A stretch of 47,159 nucleotides of DNA from an uncultured Oscillospiraceae bacterium (GTDB lineage Bacteria > Bacillota > Clostridia > Oscillospirales > Acutalibacteraceae): contig URKX01000016.1 in the NCBI GenBank assembly GCA_900548545.1, positions 1 through 47,159 of the forward strand, written 5' to 3'. Positions 33,153-41,777 of this stretch are shown here, in pieces. The notes under the pieces were generated by a model, which saw nothing but the letters and a program-made list of their open reading frames with translations, searched no databases and was not told where the DNA came from. Every line of letters begins with the position of its first letter. Position 1 is the stretch's first letter. A program made the translations under genes and the position numbers.

Positions 33153-33202
33153 AAAAGCCGGGCACGGAAGGAGAGAAATCCCTTCCGTGCCCGGCTTTTT
33201 TT
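33153..33202. terminator. Strong bidirectional terminator
   Basis: GCCGGGCACGGAAGG and CCTTCCGTGCCCGGC form a 15-bp stem with a short loop, with AAAA on the left and TTTTTTT on the right. It ends the minus-strand peptide operon and any plus-strand read-through. Confidence 0.88.
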
Positions 33203-33242
33203 GTTTTTGCGGTGATGCAAAGTCTAGTGGGCAGGCGCTCTG

Positions 33243-34466
33243 TCAGGCCAGCCCCTTTTCTTCCGCCATCTTCCAAAGGACGCGGCGGATACGCTCCAAG
33301 CGCTGGCCGGCTTCCTCATCAGAGGCAAAGCACGCTGTGACGATGCGGATATGCCCCTTTCCCTGCTGGCCGTAGGGCTCCCCCTGGTTTACCAGGATCC
33401 GGGCTTCTTCCTGCAAGCGGGCGCACACCTCTTCCTCTGTGCCAAGCTGGGAAATGTTCAGCCAGGAAAGGATCCCGCTTTCGGGCATGGCCATATTCAC
33501 GCCAGGGATGTCGTGGAGCTTTTCGTAGGCTATCCGGCGGCGGCGCTCCAGGCGGGTGAACGTGTTGGCCAGGTGTTGCTTGTCCTTCAGGGCGGCGATG
33601 GCCCCAATCGAGGACAGGGTACAGGGAGCGCCCAGCACATTGACCGCCCCGCCGTACAGGGTGTCCATGATCGCGTCATCAGCGTAGATATAGCCGATGC
33701 GGAAGCCGGACAGCCCGATGCCCTTGGAAATAGAGCACACAGTCAGTGTCCGCTCCCACATACCGGGCAGCGCGGCAGGGTGGACAAACTCAATGCCGTC
33801 GAAAATATGATCCTGGAAGGCTTGGTCGCTGACCAAAATCAAATCATTTTCCACGATAAACCGGCAAAGCTCCTCCATTGCCTCCCGGCGGAAGACTGTG
33901 GTGGTGGGATTGTTGGGGTGTGTGATGAGCACCATTTTGGTCTTGGGGGTCAGCCGCTTGCGGAATTCCTCGATATTGGGCTGATAGTTGTCCTCTTCCC
34001 GCAGGGGTACCGGTACAGTGACTGCACCCAGCAAAGTGGGGTTCAAAAAGTTAGAGGGATAGCTGGGGTCCGGCACCATCACTTCATCCCCCTCGTTGAG
34101 GAAGGGCATCATGGCGTACAGCAGGCCGCTGTCCGAGCCGGGGGTGACAATCACGTTCCGGCTGGGGTCAATGGGCAGGCCTGTTGCCTCGGTGATGTGC
34201 TGGGCCAGCGCCTGGCGCAGTTCCAGCATACCGATCGGCATGGTGTAGTGGGCGGGGATCCCGCTCTCCAGCGCTTCCATCATGGCTTTTTTAACGGATT
34301 CGGGAATGGCAGGATCCGGGTAGAAGGGATCTGCCCAGGCCATCACATCGCCGCCGGTTTTTTGAAAGTTACCGGTGCCTTCCCCGACATCCGCCTTGGT
34401 TACGTTGAGGAACAGCCCACCCTGCAAAGGGGCAAAGCGGGGGTTGAGCTTCTCGCGAATACCCAT
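33243..34466 (-). CDS. PLP-dependent aminotransferase, class I/II
   Basis: A 407-residue fold-type I aminotransferase. The cofactor motifs are VTPGSDSGLLYAM near residue 105, THPNNPTTTVF near 185 (aspartate-aminotransferase-like NPT), VSDQAFQDHIF near 215, and SISKGIGLSGFRIGY with the Schiff-base Lys248. It should move an amino group from an amino acid freed from peptides to a 2-oxo acid. It is the last gene of the peptide operon, 1 nt after ridA, with GGAG from the end of ridA as ribosome site. The 35-codon upstream extension overlaps ridA and is rejected. Amino-acid specificity is not determined. Confidence 0.9.
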   Translation of the reverse strand: MGIREKLNPRFAPLQGGLFLNVTKADVGEGTGNFQKTGGDVMAWADPFYPDPAIPESVKKAMMEALESGIPAHYTMPIGMLELRQALAQHITEATGLPIDPSRNVIVTPGSDSGLLYAMMPFLNEGDEVMVPDPSYPSNFLNPTLLGAVTVPVPLREEDNYQPNIEEFRKRLTPKTKMVLITHPNNPTTTVFRREAMEELCRFIVENDLILVSDQAFQDHIFDGIEFVHPAALPGMWERTLTVCSISKGIGLSGFRIGYIYADDAIMDTLYGGAVNVLGAPCTLSSIGAIAALKDKQHLANTFTRLERRRRIAYEKLHDIPGVNMAMPESGILSWLNISQLGTEEEVCARLQEEARILVNQGEPYGQQGKGHIRIVTACFASDEEAGQRLERIRRVLWKMAEEKGLA

Positions 34467-34467
34467 A

Positions 34468-34842
34468 TCACTCCACCACCGCGACACATTCCACTTCCAC
34501 CAGCACACCCTGGGGCAGGGCGCGGACCGCCACGCAGCTGCGGGCGGGCTTTTGGGTGAAATACTCGGCATAAACGCCGTTAAACGCCGAGAAGTTGCCC
34601 ATATCGCTTAAAAAGCAAGTGGTTTTCAGAACCTTGTCCAGTCCGGACCCAGCGGCCTCCAGAACAGCGGAAAGGTTTTCCAGCACGCGGCGGGCCTGCT
34701 GTTCCACAGAGTCCCCGTCCACCTTGCCGGTGGCAGGGTCCAAGGGGATCTGGCCAGAGGTGAACACAAAGCCGTTGTGGGTGACTGCCTGGCAATAGGG
34801 CCCGATGGCTGCGGGGGCCTTGTCGGTAGAGATTTGATTCAT
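34468..34842 (-). CDS. ridA: RidA-family reactive intermediate deaminase
   Basis: A 124-residue small trimeric protein that hydrolyses enamine/imine intermediates leaked by PLP enzymes. The family pattern is complete: TDKAPAAIGPYCQAV, VFTSGQIPLDPATG, NLSAVLEAAGSGLDKVLKTT, and the C-terminal RSCVAVRALPQGVLVEVECV with the substrate-binding Arg. The start at 34842 has AGGAGA; upstream codons are not conserved. Its place beside an aminotransferase fits a protective role. A hairpin separates it from the upstream binding-protein gene. Confidence 0.95.
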   Translation of the reverse strand: MNQISTDKAPAAIGPYCQAVTHNGFVFTSGQIPLDPATGKVDGDSVEQQARRVLENLSAVLEAAGSGLDKVLKTTCFLSDMGNFSAFNGVYAEYFTQKPARSCVAVRALPQGVLVEVECVAVVE

Positions 34843-34882
34843 ACTGCACGTCTCCTTTTCTAAAATATACAGTTGTCTTAAC

Positions 34883-34918
34883 AAAAAGGCTGTCACAATT
34901 CCCATGCAACAGCCTTCT
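34883..34918 (-). terminator. Partial terminator between OppA-type gene and ridA
   Basis: On the minus strand AAGGCTGT and ACAGCCTT pair across a 15-nt loop, followed by TTTGTT. The large loop makes it a weak or regulated terminator. Confidence 0.6.
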
Positions 34919-34943
34919 GTTTTTTAATTGGCGGCCGATCCCC

Positions 34944-36653
34944 TTATTCGGAGATATCGGCCCACTTGAAGTCGCAGCGCAGGCCAATGCCGTTGCGGAC
35001 GATGCCGGTGACATTGTCCTTGCAGACCCAGCTGCGGGTCTGGAAGAAGGTGGGGGCCAGCGCGGCGTCATCCTGGAGCAGGACCTTTTCGGCTTCCTGC
35101 AGCAGGGCGATGCGATCCTCGCCGATGGTGACGGCAGCCTGCTCCAACAAGCTGTCAAATTCCTCACTGGAATAGTGGCAGTCGTTCTGGATGTTGCCGG
35201 TTTGGAACAGCTCCAAGAAGCTCAGGGGGTCGTTGTAGTCGGCGCCCCAGCCCTCTTTGGCGATGGTCCAGTCGCCGGTGTCATAGGCGTCTTGGCGCAG
35301 GCCGTACTCCATAGAGCGGACCTCCACGTCCACACCCAGCACGTTCTTCCACTGCTGCTGGAACACCTGGGCGGTTTTCAGGTTCAGGTCGCCGTCGCCG
35401 ATCACAAAGCTCAGGCCCTGGTTGAACTCTTCAAAGGTTTTGCCAACTTCCTCCAGGCCCTTGGCCAGCAGGTCCTTGGCCTCTTGCTCGGCGCCTTCGT
35501 TGGTGCCGCAGTCGTAATACAGGTCGCCGTAAGCCTCACGGAAACCCTTGCCGCCCACGCCGCGGATGGAATCGGGGATAAGGGCATAGGCAGGGGTGGA
35601 ACCGGTGCGCATAAACTCTTCCATGTAAGTGACACGGTTGAGGGCCATGGAGAAAGCCCGGCGGATATTCTCATTGGCAAAGTATTCATTGTTGAAGTTG
35701 AACTTCACGAATTCGGTGACAGGCTCGGTCACGCTGGTAAAGCCCTTGGCTTCCTTATAGGTGTCCAAAAATTCGGGCTGGACCATCATCACGTCGATCT
35801 CGTTGGTCTCATACAGGTTGACGATGGTGTTGGTCTCCTTCACGAAGTTGTAGTCGATGACATCCAGCTTTACGGAGTCGGCGTCCCAATAGTTTTCATT
35901 CTTCACCATCGTGGCGCCCACGTTGGGGTCCCAAGAGGTGCAGATAAAGGGCCCGTTGGATACCATGTGCTCCGCGTCCAGGAAGAAATCGCTGCCGGCT
36001 TCTTCCACGGAATCAATGGGCAGGGGGCCGTACTGGGGGATGACCAGCATTTCGATAAAGTAATCGGCGGGGTTTTCCAGGGTGACCTCCAGGGTCTTGT
36101 CGTCCAAAGCCTTCACGCCCACTTCCGAGAAATCGGTGATCTCGCCGGTGTTGAACTGGGCGGCGTTCTTGATGGGGTACATCATGTAGGCCATGGTCGA
36201 AGCGGTAGCGGGCTCCAGCGCCTTCTGCCATGCGTAGACGAACTGGTCGGCGGTGATGGGGCTGCCGTCAGACCAGTTGGCGTCCCGCAGGTGGAAGGTG
36301 TAGACCTTCATATCCTCGCTCACATCCCAGCTCTCAGCCAGGCCGGAGCCCTGCTCAACATTGCCCTCGGCGTCCTGGCGCACCAGGGTCTCGTACATAG
36401 TACCAGCGATCTCGGCACCCTCCGTGGTAGAGATCGTCAGAGGGTTGATATCGGTGGGGGCGCTAGCCAGGCTGACGCGCAGGACCTTATCGCCTGTGTT
36501 GGTGGATTCCTCCCCAGAGACAGCGGAAGATGTTGCGCTGGCGTCGTCCTTTGTGCTTGCGGTGCTGGATTCGCCTCCGGTAAAGCCGCAGCCGCTGAAC
36601 AGGCAAGATACCGCCAGTGTCAGGGCCACAAGCGTGAGCCAACCTTTCTTCAT
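34944..36653 (-). CDS. oppA: Peptide-binding lipoprotein (OppA/SBP family 5)
   Basis: A 569-residue extracellular peptide-binding protein. The signal peptide MKKGWLTLVALTLAVSCLFSG ends at a lipobox Cys, followed by a Ser/Thr-rich linker. The family-5 signature is AGTMYETLVRQDAEG with GLAESWDVSEDMKVYTFHLR near residue 110, and VNLYETNEIDVMMV later. It captures oligopeptides for OppBCDF. Its ATG overlaps the stop of the Xaa-Pro peptidase gene (ATGA). It is unusual that oppA comes after the ATPase and peptidase genes and not first. Confidence 0.93.
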   Translation of the reverse strand: MKKGWLTLVALTLAVSCLFSGCGFTGGESSTASTKDDASATSSAVSGEESTNTGDKVLRVSLASAPTDINPLTISTTEGAEIAGTMYETLVRQDAEGNVEQGSGLAESWDVSEDMKVYTFHLRDANWSDGSPITADQFVYAWQKALEPATASTMAYMMYPIKNAAQFNTGEITDFSEVGVKALDDKTLEVTLENPADYFIEMLVIPQYGPLPIDSVEEAGSDFFLDAEHMVSNGPFICTSWDPNVGATMVKNENYWDADSVKLDVIDYNFVKETNTIVNLYETNEIDVMMVQPEFLDTYKEAKGFTSVTEPVTEFVKFNFNNEYFANENIRRAFSMALNRVTYMEEFMRTGSTPAYALIPDSIRGVGGKGFREAYGDLYYDCGTNEGAEQEAKDLLAKGLEEVGKTFEEFNQGLSFVIGDGDLNLKTAQVFQQQWKNVLGVDVEVRSMEYGLRQDAYDTGDWTIAKEGWGADYNDPLSFLELFQTGNIQNDCHYSSEEFDSLLEQAAVTIGEDRIALLQEAEKVLLQDDAALAPTFFQTRSWVCKDNVTGIVRNGIGLRCDFKWADISE

Positions 36654-37912
36654 TGTAACTTCATCCTTTCCTTGTGTTGTTTTATGAAATCCTCAATGGA
36701 ACCAGGGGTTTTGAGGATCTGGGGGGAAAGCAGCTCATGGCCGGTTTCCGTAATGAGGACGTCGTCCTCAATGCGGATGCCAAGGCCGCTGTCCCGCAGA
36801 TAGATTCCCGGCTCCACTGTGACTACCATACCTGGCTCCAACAGGCCGCGGTCGCCCACATCATGGGTATCCAGACCCAAGTAGTGGCTGACGCCGTGGG
36901 GGAGCAGCTTTTCCATATCCTTCCGTTCCTTTGTCAGGCCGTCCTGCACACAGTATGCAAACAGGGTGTCGCGGGCGATCTCCAAGGTATCGTCTACGGG
37001 AAGGCCAGGGCGCAGGGCGTCGATGACGGCCTGGTTCGCGGCGAGAACAGCCTCGTAATAATACCGCTGGCGGCTGTCGAACACGCCGTTTACCGGGAAG
37101 GTACGGCTGATATCGGCGCTGTAATAGCCCACTTCGCCCCCCAGGTCCAAAAGCAGCAGGTCGCCGTCTTTCAAATCCTGGTTGTTGCGGCCATAGTGGA
37201 GGTTCACCGTATTGGCGCCCGCGGCGATGATGGGGTCGAAAGCGTTGCCCATGGCGCCGTGGTACTTCAGCTCAAATTCAAAATATGCCTGCAGCTGGCG
37301 CTCGTTGATGCCGGGGCCCATGTGCCGCAAAATGCTCTCAATCCCCAGGCCCGTGATGCGGATGGCCTCTTTGATCTGGGCGATTTCCCCCTCGTCTTTA
37401 AAGCGGCGCAGGTTGTCAATGGTGCGGGCGATGTTGTGGGGCTGAAGATAAGGGTGGGCCTGCATGATGCGGGCGGCTAGGTCGTTTTCTGGGTAAGCCA
37501 CCGTGTTTAGCTCCCGCTTGTGGAAATCCATGTACAGGTGCTCGAAATAGTTCCGGGCAAACAGGCGGTTGAGTTCCCACTCCATCTTATCCAGGTACAC
37601 GGCCCGGTCCAGGCCTGTGTTCTCCACCATCTCCTCCGCCGTAGGCATACGTCCGAAATACAACTCCTGATAGGGGTCCGGCCGGGGGAGGTACAGTGTC
37701 TGGGTCACTTGCCCTGCCAGCTTTGAAACCTGCAGCACATAGCCGGGCTCGTCCAGCCCAGTGAGGTAGAAGAAATTCCGGTTAACGCAGAAGGGGTAGT
37801 CCCCGTCCAGGCTGCGCTGTTTTACATCCCCGGAAAAGAGGAACAGTGCGCTCTGGTCTTTTAGGGTGTCTACCACCTTTTGGCGGCGCCGGGCAAATAT
37901 CTCGTTTGTCAT
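36650..37912 (-). CDS. pepP: Xaa-Pro aminopeptidase (AMP_N + peptidase M24B)
   Basis: A 420-residue metallopeptidase that removes N-terminal residues before proline. The AMP_N domain occupies residues 1-130 (LFLFSGDVKQRSLDGDYPFC, RNFFYLTG). The M24 'pita-bread' domain follows with all five metal ligands visible: the Asp pair in LLDLGGEVGYYSADISRTF, His in THDVG, Glu in VTVEPGIYL and Glu in RIEDDVLIT. The start at 37912 has AAGGAG at 8 nt; a GTG nine bases upstream is less likely. It is encoded inside the peptide transporter operon and should digest imported peptides in the cytoplasm. Confidence 0.95.
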   Translation of the reverse strand: MTNEIFARRRQKVVDTLKDQSALFLFSGDVKQRSLDGDYPFCVNRNFFYLTGLDEPGYVLQVSKLAGQVTQTLYLPRPDPYQELYFGRMPTAEEMVENTGLDRAVYLDKMEWELNRLFARNYFEHLYMDFHKRELNTVAYPENDLAARIMQAHPYLQPHNIARTIDNLRRFKDEGEIAQIKEAIRITGLGIESILRHMGPGINERQLQAYFEFELKYHGAMGNAFDPIIAAGANTVNLHYGRNNQDLKDGDLLLLDLGGEVGYYSADISRTFPVNGVFDSRQRYYYEAVLAANQAVIDALRPGLPVDDTLEIARDTLFAYCVQDGLTKERKDMEKLLPHGVSHYLGLDTHDVGDRGLLEPGMVVTVEPGIYLRDSGLGIRIEDDVLITETGHELLSPQILKTPGSIEDFIKQHKERMKLQ

Positions 37913-37917
37913 GGGGG

Positions 37918-38874
37918 TCACTCCTTCCCGTCAAACAGATGGCAGCCTACAAAATGCCCTGGAGAAACCTCCCGCATTTCGGGGGCCTGGGTTTTGCAGC
38001 ACTCCATGCACTGCGGGCACCGGGAGGCAAACTTGCACCCTGTCTGGGTGCTCATGGGGCTGGGCACATCGCCGCTGAGCTTGATCCGGTCCCGGGCGCG
38101 GCTTGCGTCCGGGTCAGCAAAGGGCACAGCGGACAGCAGCGCCTTGGTATACGGGTGCATAGGATGGTCCATCACTTCGGCCGAGGGGGCCAGCTCCACC
38201 AAAGAACCCAGGTACATAACGGCAATGCGGTTGGAGATGTGGGACACCATGCTGATGTCGTGGGCGATGAACAGGTAGGTCAGCCCCAGCTGCTTCTGCA
38301 AATCCTCCATCAGGTTGACCACCTGGGCCTGGATGGAAACGTCCAGGGCGGAAATGGGCTCATCGCAGATGATGAACTTGGGATTGATAGCCAAGGCGCG
38401 GGCGATGCCGATCCGCTGCCGCTGGCCGCCGGAAAACTCATGGGGGAAGCGGTTCGCGTGCTCGGCGTTCATCCCCACCAGCTCCAGCAGTTCAAAAATT
38501 CGCTTGCGCCGCTCTGCGCCCCGGCTCATGCCGTGGATATCCAGCCCCTCGGCAATGATGTCCGCGACCGTCATGCGGGGGTCCAGGCAGGCGTAAGGGT
38601 CCTGGTAGATGATCTGCATTTCCTTGGTGAGGGGCACCCTTTGCTTTTCCGTGAGGTGGGCGGTTTCCTTCCCCTCGAACAGGATACTTCCTTCCGTGGG
38701 TGGGTATAGGCCGATGATAGTGCGCCCGAGGGTGGATTTCCCGCAGCCGGATTCCCCCACCAGGCCCAGCGTCTCTCCCTTCTCAATGGAAAAAGAGACA
38801 TTGTCCACCGCCTTTAAATAGGCATTGTGGCCGATCTTAAAATATTTTTTTAGATTCTTAACTTCCAGCAGCAT
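37918..38874 (-). CDS. oppF: Oligopeptide ABC transporter ATPase, OppF type
   Basis: A 318-residue ATPase that powers peptide import. It has Walker A GESGCGKSTLG, Q-loop IYQDPYACLDPRM, signature FSGGQRQRIGIARAL, Walker B FIICDEPISALD and the H-loop FIAHDISMV. The C-terminal oligopeptide_CPn domain has the four-cysteine motif GCKFASRCPQCMECC, typical of Opp/Dpp ATPases that can bind an iron-sulphur cluster. The start at 38874 uses the last A of the oppD stop codon and has AGGAGG 9 nt upstream, which discards a 52-codon extension. Confidence 0.95.
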   Translation of the reverse strand: MLLEVKNLKKYFKIGHNAYLKAVDNVSFSIEKGETLGLVGESGCGKSTLGRTIIGLYPPTEGSILFEGKETAHLTEKQRVPLTKEMQIIYQDPYACLDPRMTVADIIAEGLDIHGMSRGAERRKRIFELLELVGMNAEHANRFPHEFSGGQRQRIGIARALAINPKFIICDEPISALDVSIQAQVVNLMEDLQKQLGLTYLFIAHDISMVSHISNRIAVMYLGSLVELAPSAEVMDHPMHPYTKALLSAVPFADPDASRARDRIKLSGDVPSPMSTQTGCKFASRCPQCMECCKTQAPEMREVSPGHFVGCHLFDGKE

Positions 38875-39887
38875 TAAGTGGTCCCTCCTGTAATGGGATT
38901 GGTCACCTTGGGAGCCATCTCGTGATAGAGCCAGCAGCGCACATTGTGAGTAGGTGTGCGCTGGGTCACATCCGGCATACGCCGGTGGCAGATCTCCATA
39001 GCGTACTCGCACCTGTCCGCGAAGGGGCACCCGGCCGGTGGCTCCAGCAGGTCGGGGGGCGTGCCCTCGATGGGGCGCAGCCGCCCGCCGCTGCCGTCGT
39101 GTTTGGGCAGGGATACCTGCAAGCCCCAGGTATAGGGATGCATTGGGCTATAGAATATCTCCCGCACGGAACCAGCCTCCATGGCCATGCCTGCGTACAT
39201 GATGATAACCCGGTCCGCCACATCCGCCACAACGCCCATATCGTGGGTGATCAGCAGGATGGAGGTGCCCAGCTTCTCCCGCAGGGAGAGCAGCAGGTCC
39301 AATATCTGCGCCTGGATGGTCACATCCAAAGCTGTGGTGGGTTCATCGGCGATGAGCAGCTGGGGATGGCACACCAGGCTCATAGCGATCATGGCGCGCT
39401 GGCGCATACCGCCGGAAAATTCGTGGGGGTACTGCTTCATCCGCTCTACCGGGTTGGTAATGCCCACCATTTCCAGCATCTTTACGCTTTGGGCATACGC
39501 CTCTTTATAGGAGATATGCTCGTGCTGGCGGATAGCCTCCATAATCTGGTATCCCACTTTTTTCGTGGGATCCAGGGAGGTCATGGGGTCCTGGAAAATC
39601 ATGCCGATCTTTTTCCCCCGCAGCTTGGCCATCTCGCGGTTTTTCAGCTTGGTCAGGTCCTGGCCTTCAAACAGGACTTCGCCCCCTTCGATGCGGGAGG
39701 GAGGGGAGGGGTTCAAGCGCATAATGGTCTTGGCCGTCACGCTTTTCCCACAGCCAGACTCTCCTACCACTGCCAGGATTTCCCCCTTGTTCAAGGAAAA
39801 GCTGACGCCGCGCACCGCTTGAACCTTGCCTGCGTATGTATCGAATGAAACGCAAAGGTCTTTCACTTCCAAAACTGTTTCGCTCAT
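38874..39887 (-). CDS. oppD: Oligopeptide ABC transporter ATPase, OppD type
   Basis: A 337-residue ATPase, partner of OppF. It has Walker A GESGCGKSVTAK, Q-loop IFQDPMTSLDP, signature FSGGMRQRAMIAMSL, Walker B LLIADEPTTALD, and H-loop LITHDMGVVADVADRV. The C-terminal cysteine motif is GCPFADRCEYAMEIC. The start at 39887 has AAAGGGG; the upstream 26 codons overlap the previous intergenic spacing and are not conserved. It is translationally coupled to oppF through a 1-nt stop/start overlap. Confidence 0.95.
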   Translation of the reverse strand: MSETVLEVKDLCVSFDTYAGKVQAVRGVSFSLNKGEILAVVGESGCGKSVTAKTIMRLNPSPPSRIEGGEVLFEGQDLTKLKNREMAKLRGKKIGMIFQDPMTSLDPTKKVGYQIMEAIRQHEHISYKEAYAQSVKMLEMVGITNPVERMKQYPHEFSGGMRQRAMIAMSLVCHPQLLIADEPTTALDVTIQAQILDLLLSLREKLGTSILLITHDMGVVADVADRVIIMYAGMAMEAGSVREIFYSPMHPYTWGLQVSLPKHDGSGGRLRPIEGTPPDLLEPPAGCPFADRCEYAMEICHRRMPDVTQRTPTHNVRCWLYHEMAPKVTNPITGGTT

Positions 39888-39903
39888 GTTCGTTCCCCTT
39901 TCC

Positions 39904-40830
39904 TCAGTTGCGCATTTTTGGATCCAGTGCGTCACGCAGGCCGTCCCCCAGCAGGTTAAACCCAAGCATGGTGATGGAGATCAGCAGTGCTGGGAACAAA
40001 AGCTGGTATGGATAGAGGAGCAGCATGCGGGAGCCCTCGTTGGCCAAGGTGCCCCAGCTGGACAGGGGCACAGGGACGCCCAATCCCAGATAGCTCAGGG
40101 TCGCCTCGGTAAAGATCGCGTTGGGGATGGAGAAGGTGAGCTCGATGATAATGGGGCCCATTGTGTTGGGGATCAGGTGCTTTAGCAAGATCCACCGGCC
40201 CCGGCCGCCCAGGGTGCGGGAAGCCATGACGTACTCGCTCTGCTTGAGCTGTAAAATCTGCCCGCGGACGATCCGGGCCATCGAACCCCAGCCCGTGATG
40301 GAGATGGCGATGATAATCGTGTGGAGGCCGGGCCCCATAATGACCATCAGCAGGATGACCCACAGCAGGTCGGGCACCGTGGTGACGATTTCCACCAGGC
40401 GCATCATGAACAGGTCTACCCGGCCGCCGGCATAGCCGGAGATGCCGCCGTAGAACACGCCGATGATTAAGTTCACAAAAGTTGCCACAAAGGCGATGAA
40501 CAGGGACACGCGGGCCCCTTCCCAGCAACGCACGGACAGGTCACGCCCCAGGCTGTCCGTCCCGAAAATATGGGCGAGGGTGGGCCCCTTGTTCACCGCG
40601 GAGCCATCCTGGCTGCTCATGGAGTAGGAGGAGAAGACCGGCACCAGCAGGGCCATCAGCAGCACCAGGACTAAGATGATGATAGCGGTCAGGGCCACTT
40701 TGTTTTGGCGCAGCCGCCGCCAGGCGTCCTGAAGGTAGGTGGTGGTGGGCCGGGAGATGGCATTGGAATTTTCCAAGCGTTTGCCTACGGGGACAAACTG
40801 TTCTTTTGTCAGTACAGGTTCATGTTCCAC
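39904..40830 (-). CDS. oppC: Oligopeptide ABC transporter permease, OppC type
   Basis: A 308-residue permease. The OppC N-terminal domain is visible (WRRLRQNKVALTAIIILVLV), then HIFGTDSLGRDLSVRCWEGA. The coupling loop is VMASRTLGGRGRWILLKHLI, and the protein ends FNLLGDGLRDALDPKMRN. Six membrane helices are predicted. The start codon is GTG, supported by GGGGAGGGG upstream. It forms the channel with OppB, whose gene ends 16 bp upstream. Confidence 0.95.
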   Translation of the reverse strand: MEHEPVLTKEQFVPVGKRLENSNAISRPTTTYLQDAWRRLRQNKVALTAIIILVLVLLMALLVPVFSSYSMSSQDGSAVNKGPTLAHIFGTDSLGRDLSVRCWEGARVSLFIAFVATFVNLIIGVFYGGISGYAGGRVDLFMMRLVEIVTTVPDLLWVILLMVIMGPGLHTIIIAISITGWGSMARIVRGQILQLKQSEYVMASRTLGGRGRWILLKHLIPNTMGPIIIELTFSIPNAIFTEATLSYLGLGVPVPLSSWGTLANEGSRMLLLYPYQLLFPALLISITMLGFNLLGDGLRDALDPKMRN

Positions 40831-40846
40831 TGTTTTCCCCTCCCCT

Positions 40847-41764
40847 TTAATCCAGTTTCACACGGCGGTCGATGACCACATACAGGATATCCACGATAAA
40901 AGTGATGACCACCAGGACCAGAGCGTAGAACGTAGTCATGCCCAGGACCACAGTGTAGTCGTTGTCGGTTACGGCATCCACCAGGTATTTGCCCATACCG
41001 GGGATGTTGAAGATGTTCTCAATGACGAACGAGCCCACCAGTGTGCCGGCAATCATCGAGCCAGCTACCGAAACCACAGGCATGATGGCGTTGCGGATGG
41101 TGTGCCGGCGGATTACCTGCCCGCTGGTCAGGCCCTTGGCCCTGGCCGTCATAATGTAGTCCTGGCCCAGCACGTCCAGCATACTGGTGCGCATCATGCG
41201 GGCCACATAGGCGATCAGGCGCAGGCCCAGGGCCAGGCACGGCAGCACCATATACACCGGCCCCTTCCAGCCTGCCACAGGCAGCCATTGCAGCTTTGCG
41301 CCGAAAGCGTATTGGAACAGGCTGGCGAACACAAACGCCGGCACAGAGACGCACAAAATGGAGAGAATGATCACCAGGTAGTCAGGGAACCGGCCCCGGT
41401 TGATTGCTGAGATCACGCCGAACACGATGCCCACCAGGATACCAAAAGCGCAGGCGATGGCGCCCAGCGAGAAGGAGACGGGCGCCCCTTGGGCGATCAG
41501 GCTGTTCACTGTGCGGTTGGCGTATTTGAATGAAGTGCCGAAGTCCCCGTGGAGCAAGTTCCCCATGTAGACGAAATACTGCTCGATCAAGGGCTTATCC
41601 AGGCCATATTTCGCCTCTAGGTTGGCCATGATCTCCGGCTGGATGCGTTTTTCATCCGAAAAGGGGTCCCCGGGGATGGCGTGCATCAGGCAGAAAGTGA
41701 CCGTGATGATGACCCACAGGGTCAAGATGGCCAAGAGCACGCGTTTGATGGTATATCTCAACAT
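40847..41764 (-). CDS. oppB: Oligopeptide ABC transporter permease, OppB type
   Basis: A 305-residue permease with six helices. The OppB pattern is clear: MLRYTIKRVLLAILTLWVII, MHAIPGDPF, YGLDKPLIEQYFVY, and the coupling loop YIMTARAKGLTSGQVIRRHT. The C-terminal FVIENIFNIPGMGKYLVDAV is the family signature. It starts 13 bp after the M29 aminopeptidase gene, with GAGGGGC as ribosome site. Confidence 0.95.
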   Translation of the reverse strand: MLRYTIKRVLLAILTLWVIITVTFCLMHAIPGDPFSDEKRIQPEIMANLEAKYGLDKPLIEQYFVYMGNLLHGDFGTSFKYANRTVNSLIAQGAPVSFSLGAIACAFGILVGIVFGVISAINRGRFPDYLVIILSILCVSVPAFVFASLFQYAFGAKLQWLPVAGWKGPVYMVLPCLALGLRLIAYVARMMRTSMLDVLGQDYIMTARAKGLTSGQVIRRHTIRNAIMPVVSVAGSMIAGTLVGSFVIENIFNIPGMGKYLVDAVTDNDYTVVLGMTTFYALVLVVITFIVDILYVVIDRRVKLD

Positions 41765-41777
41765 AGTATTACGCCCC

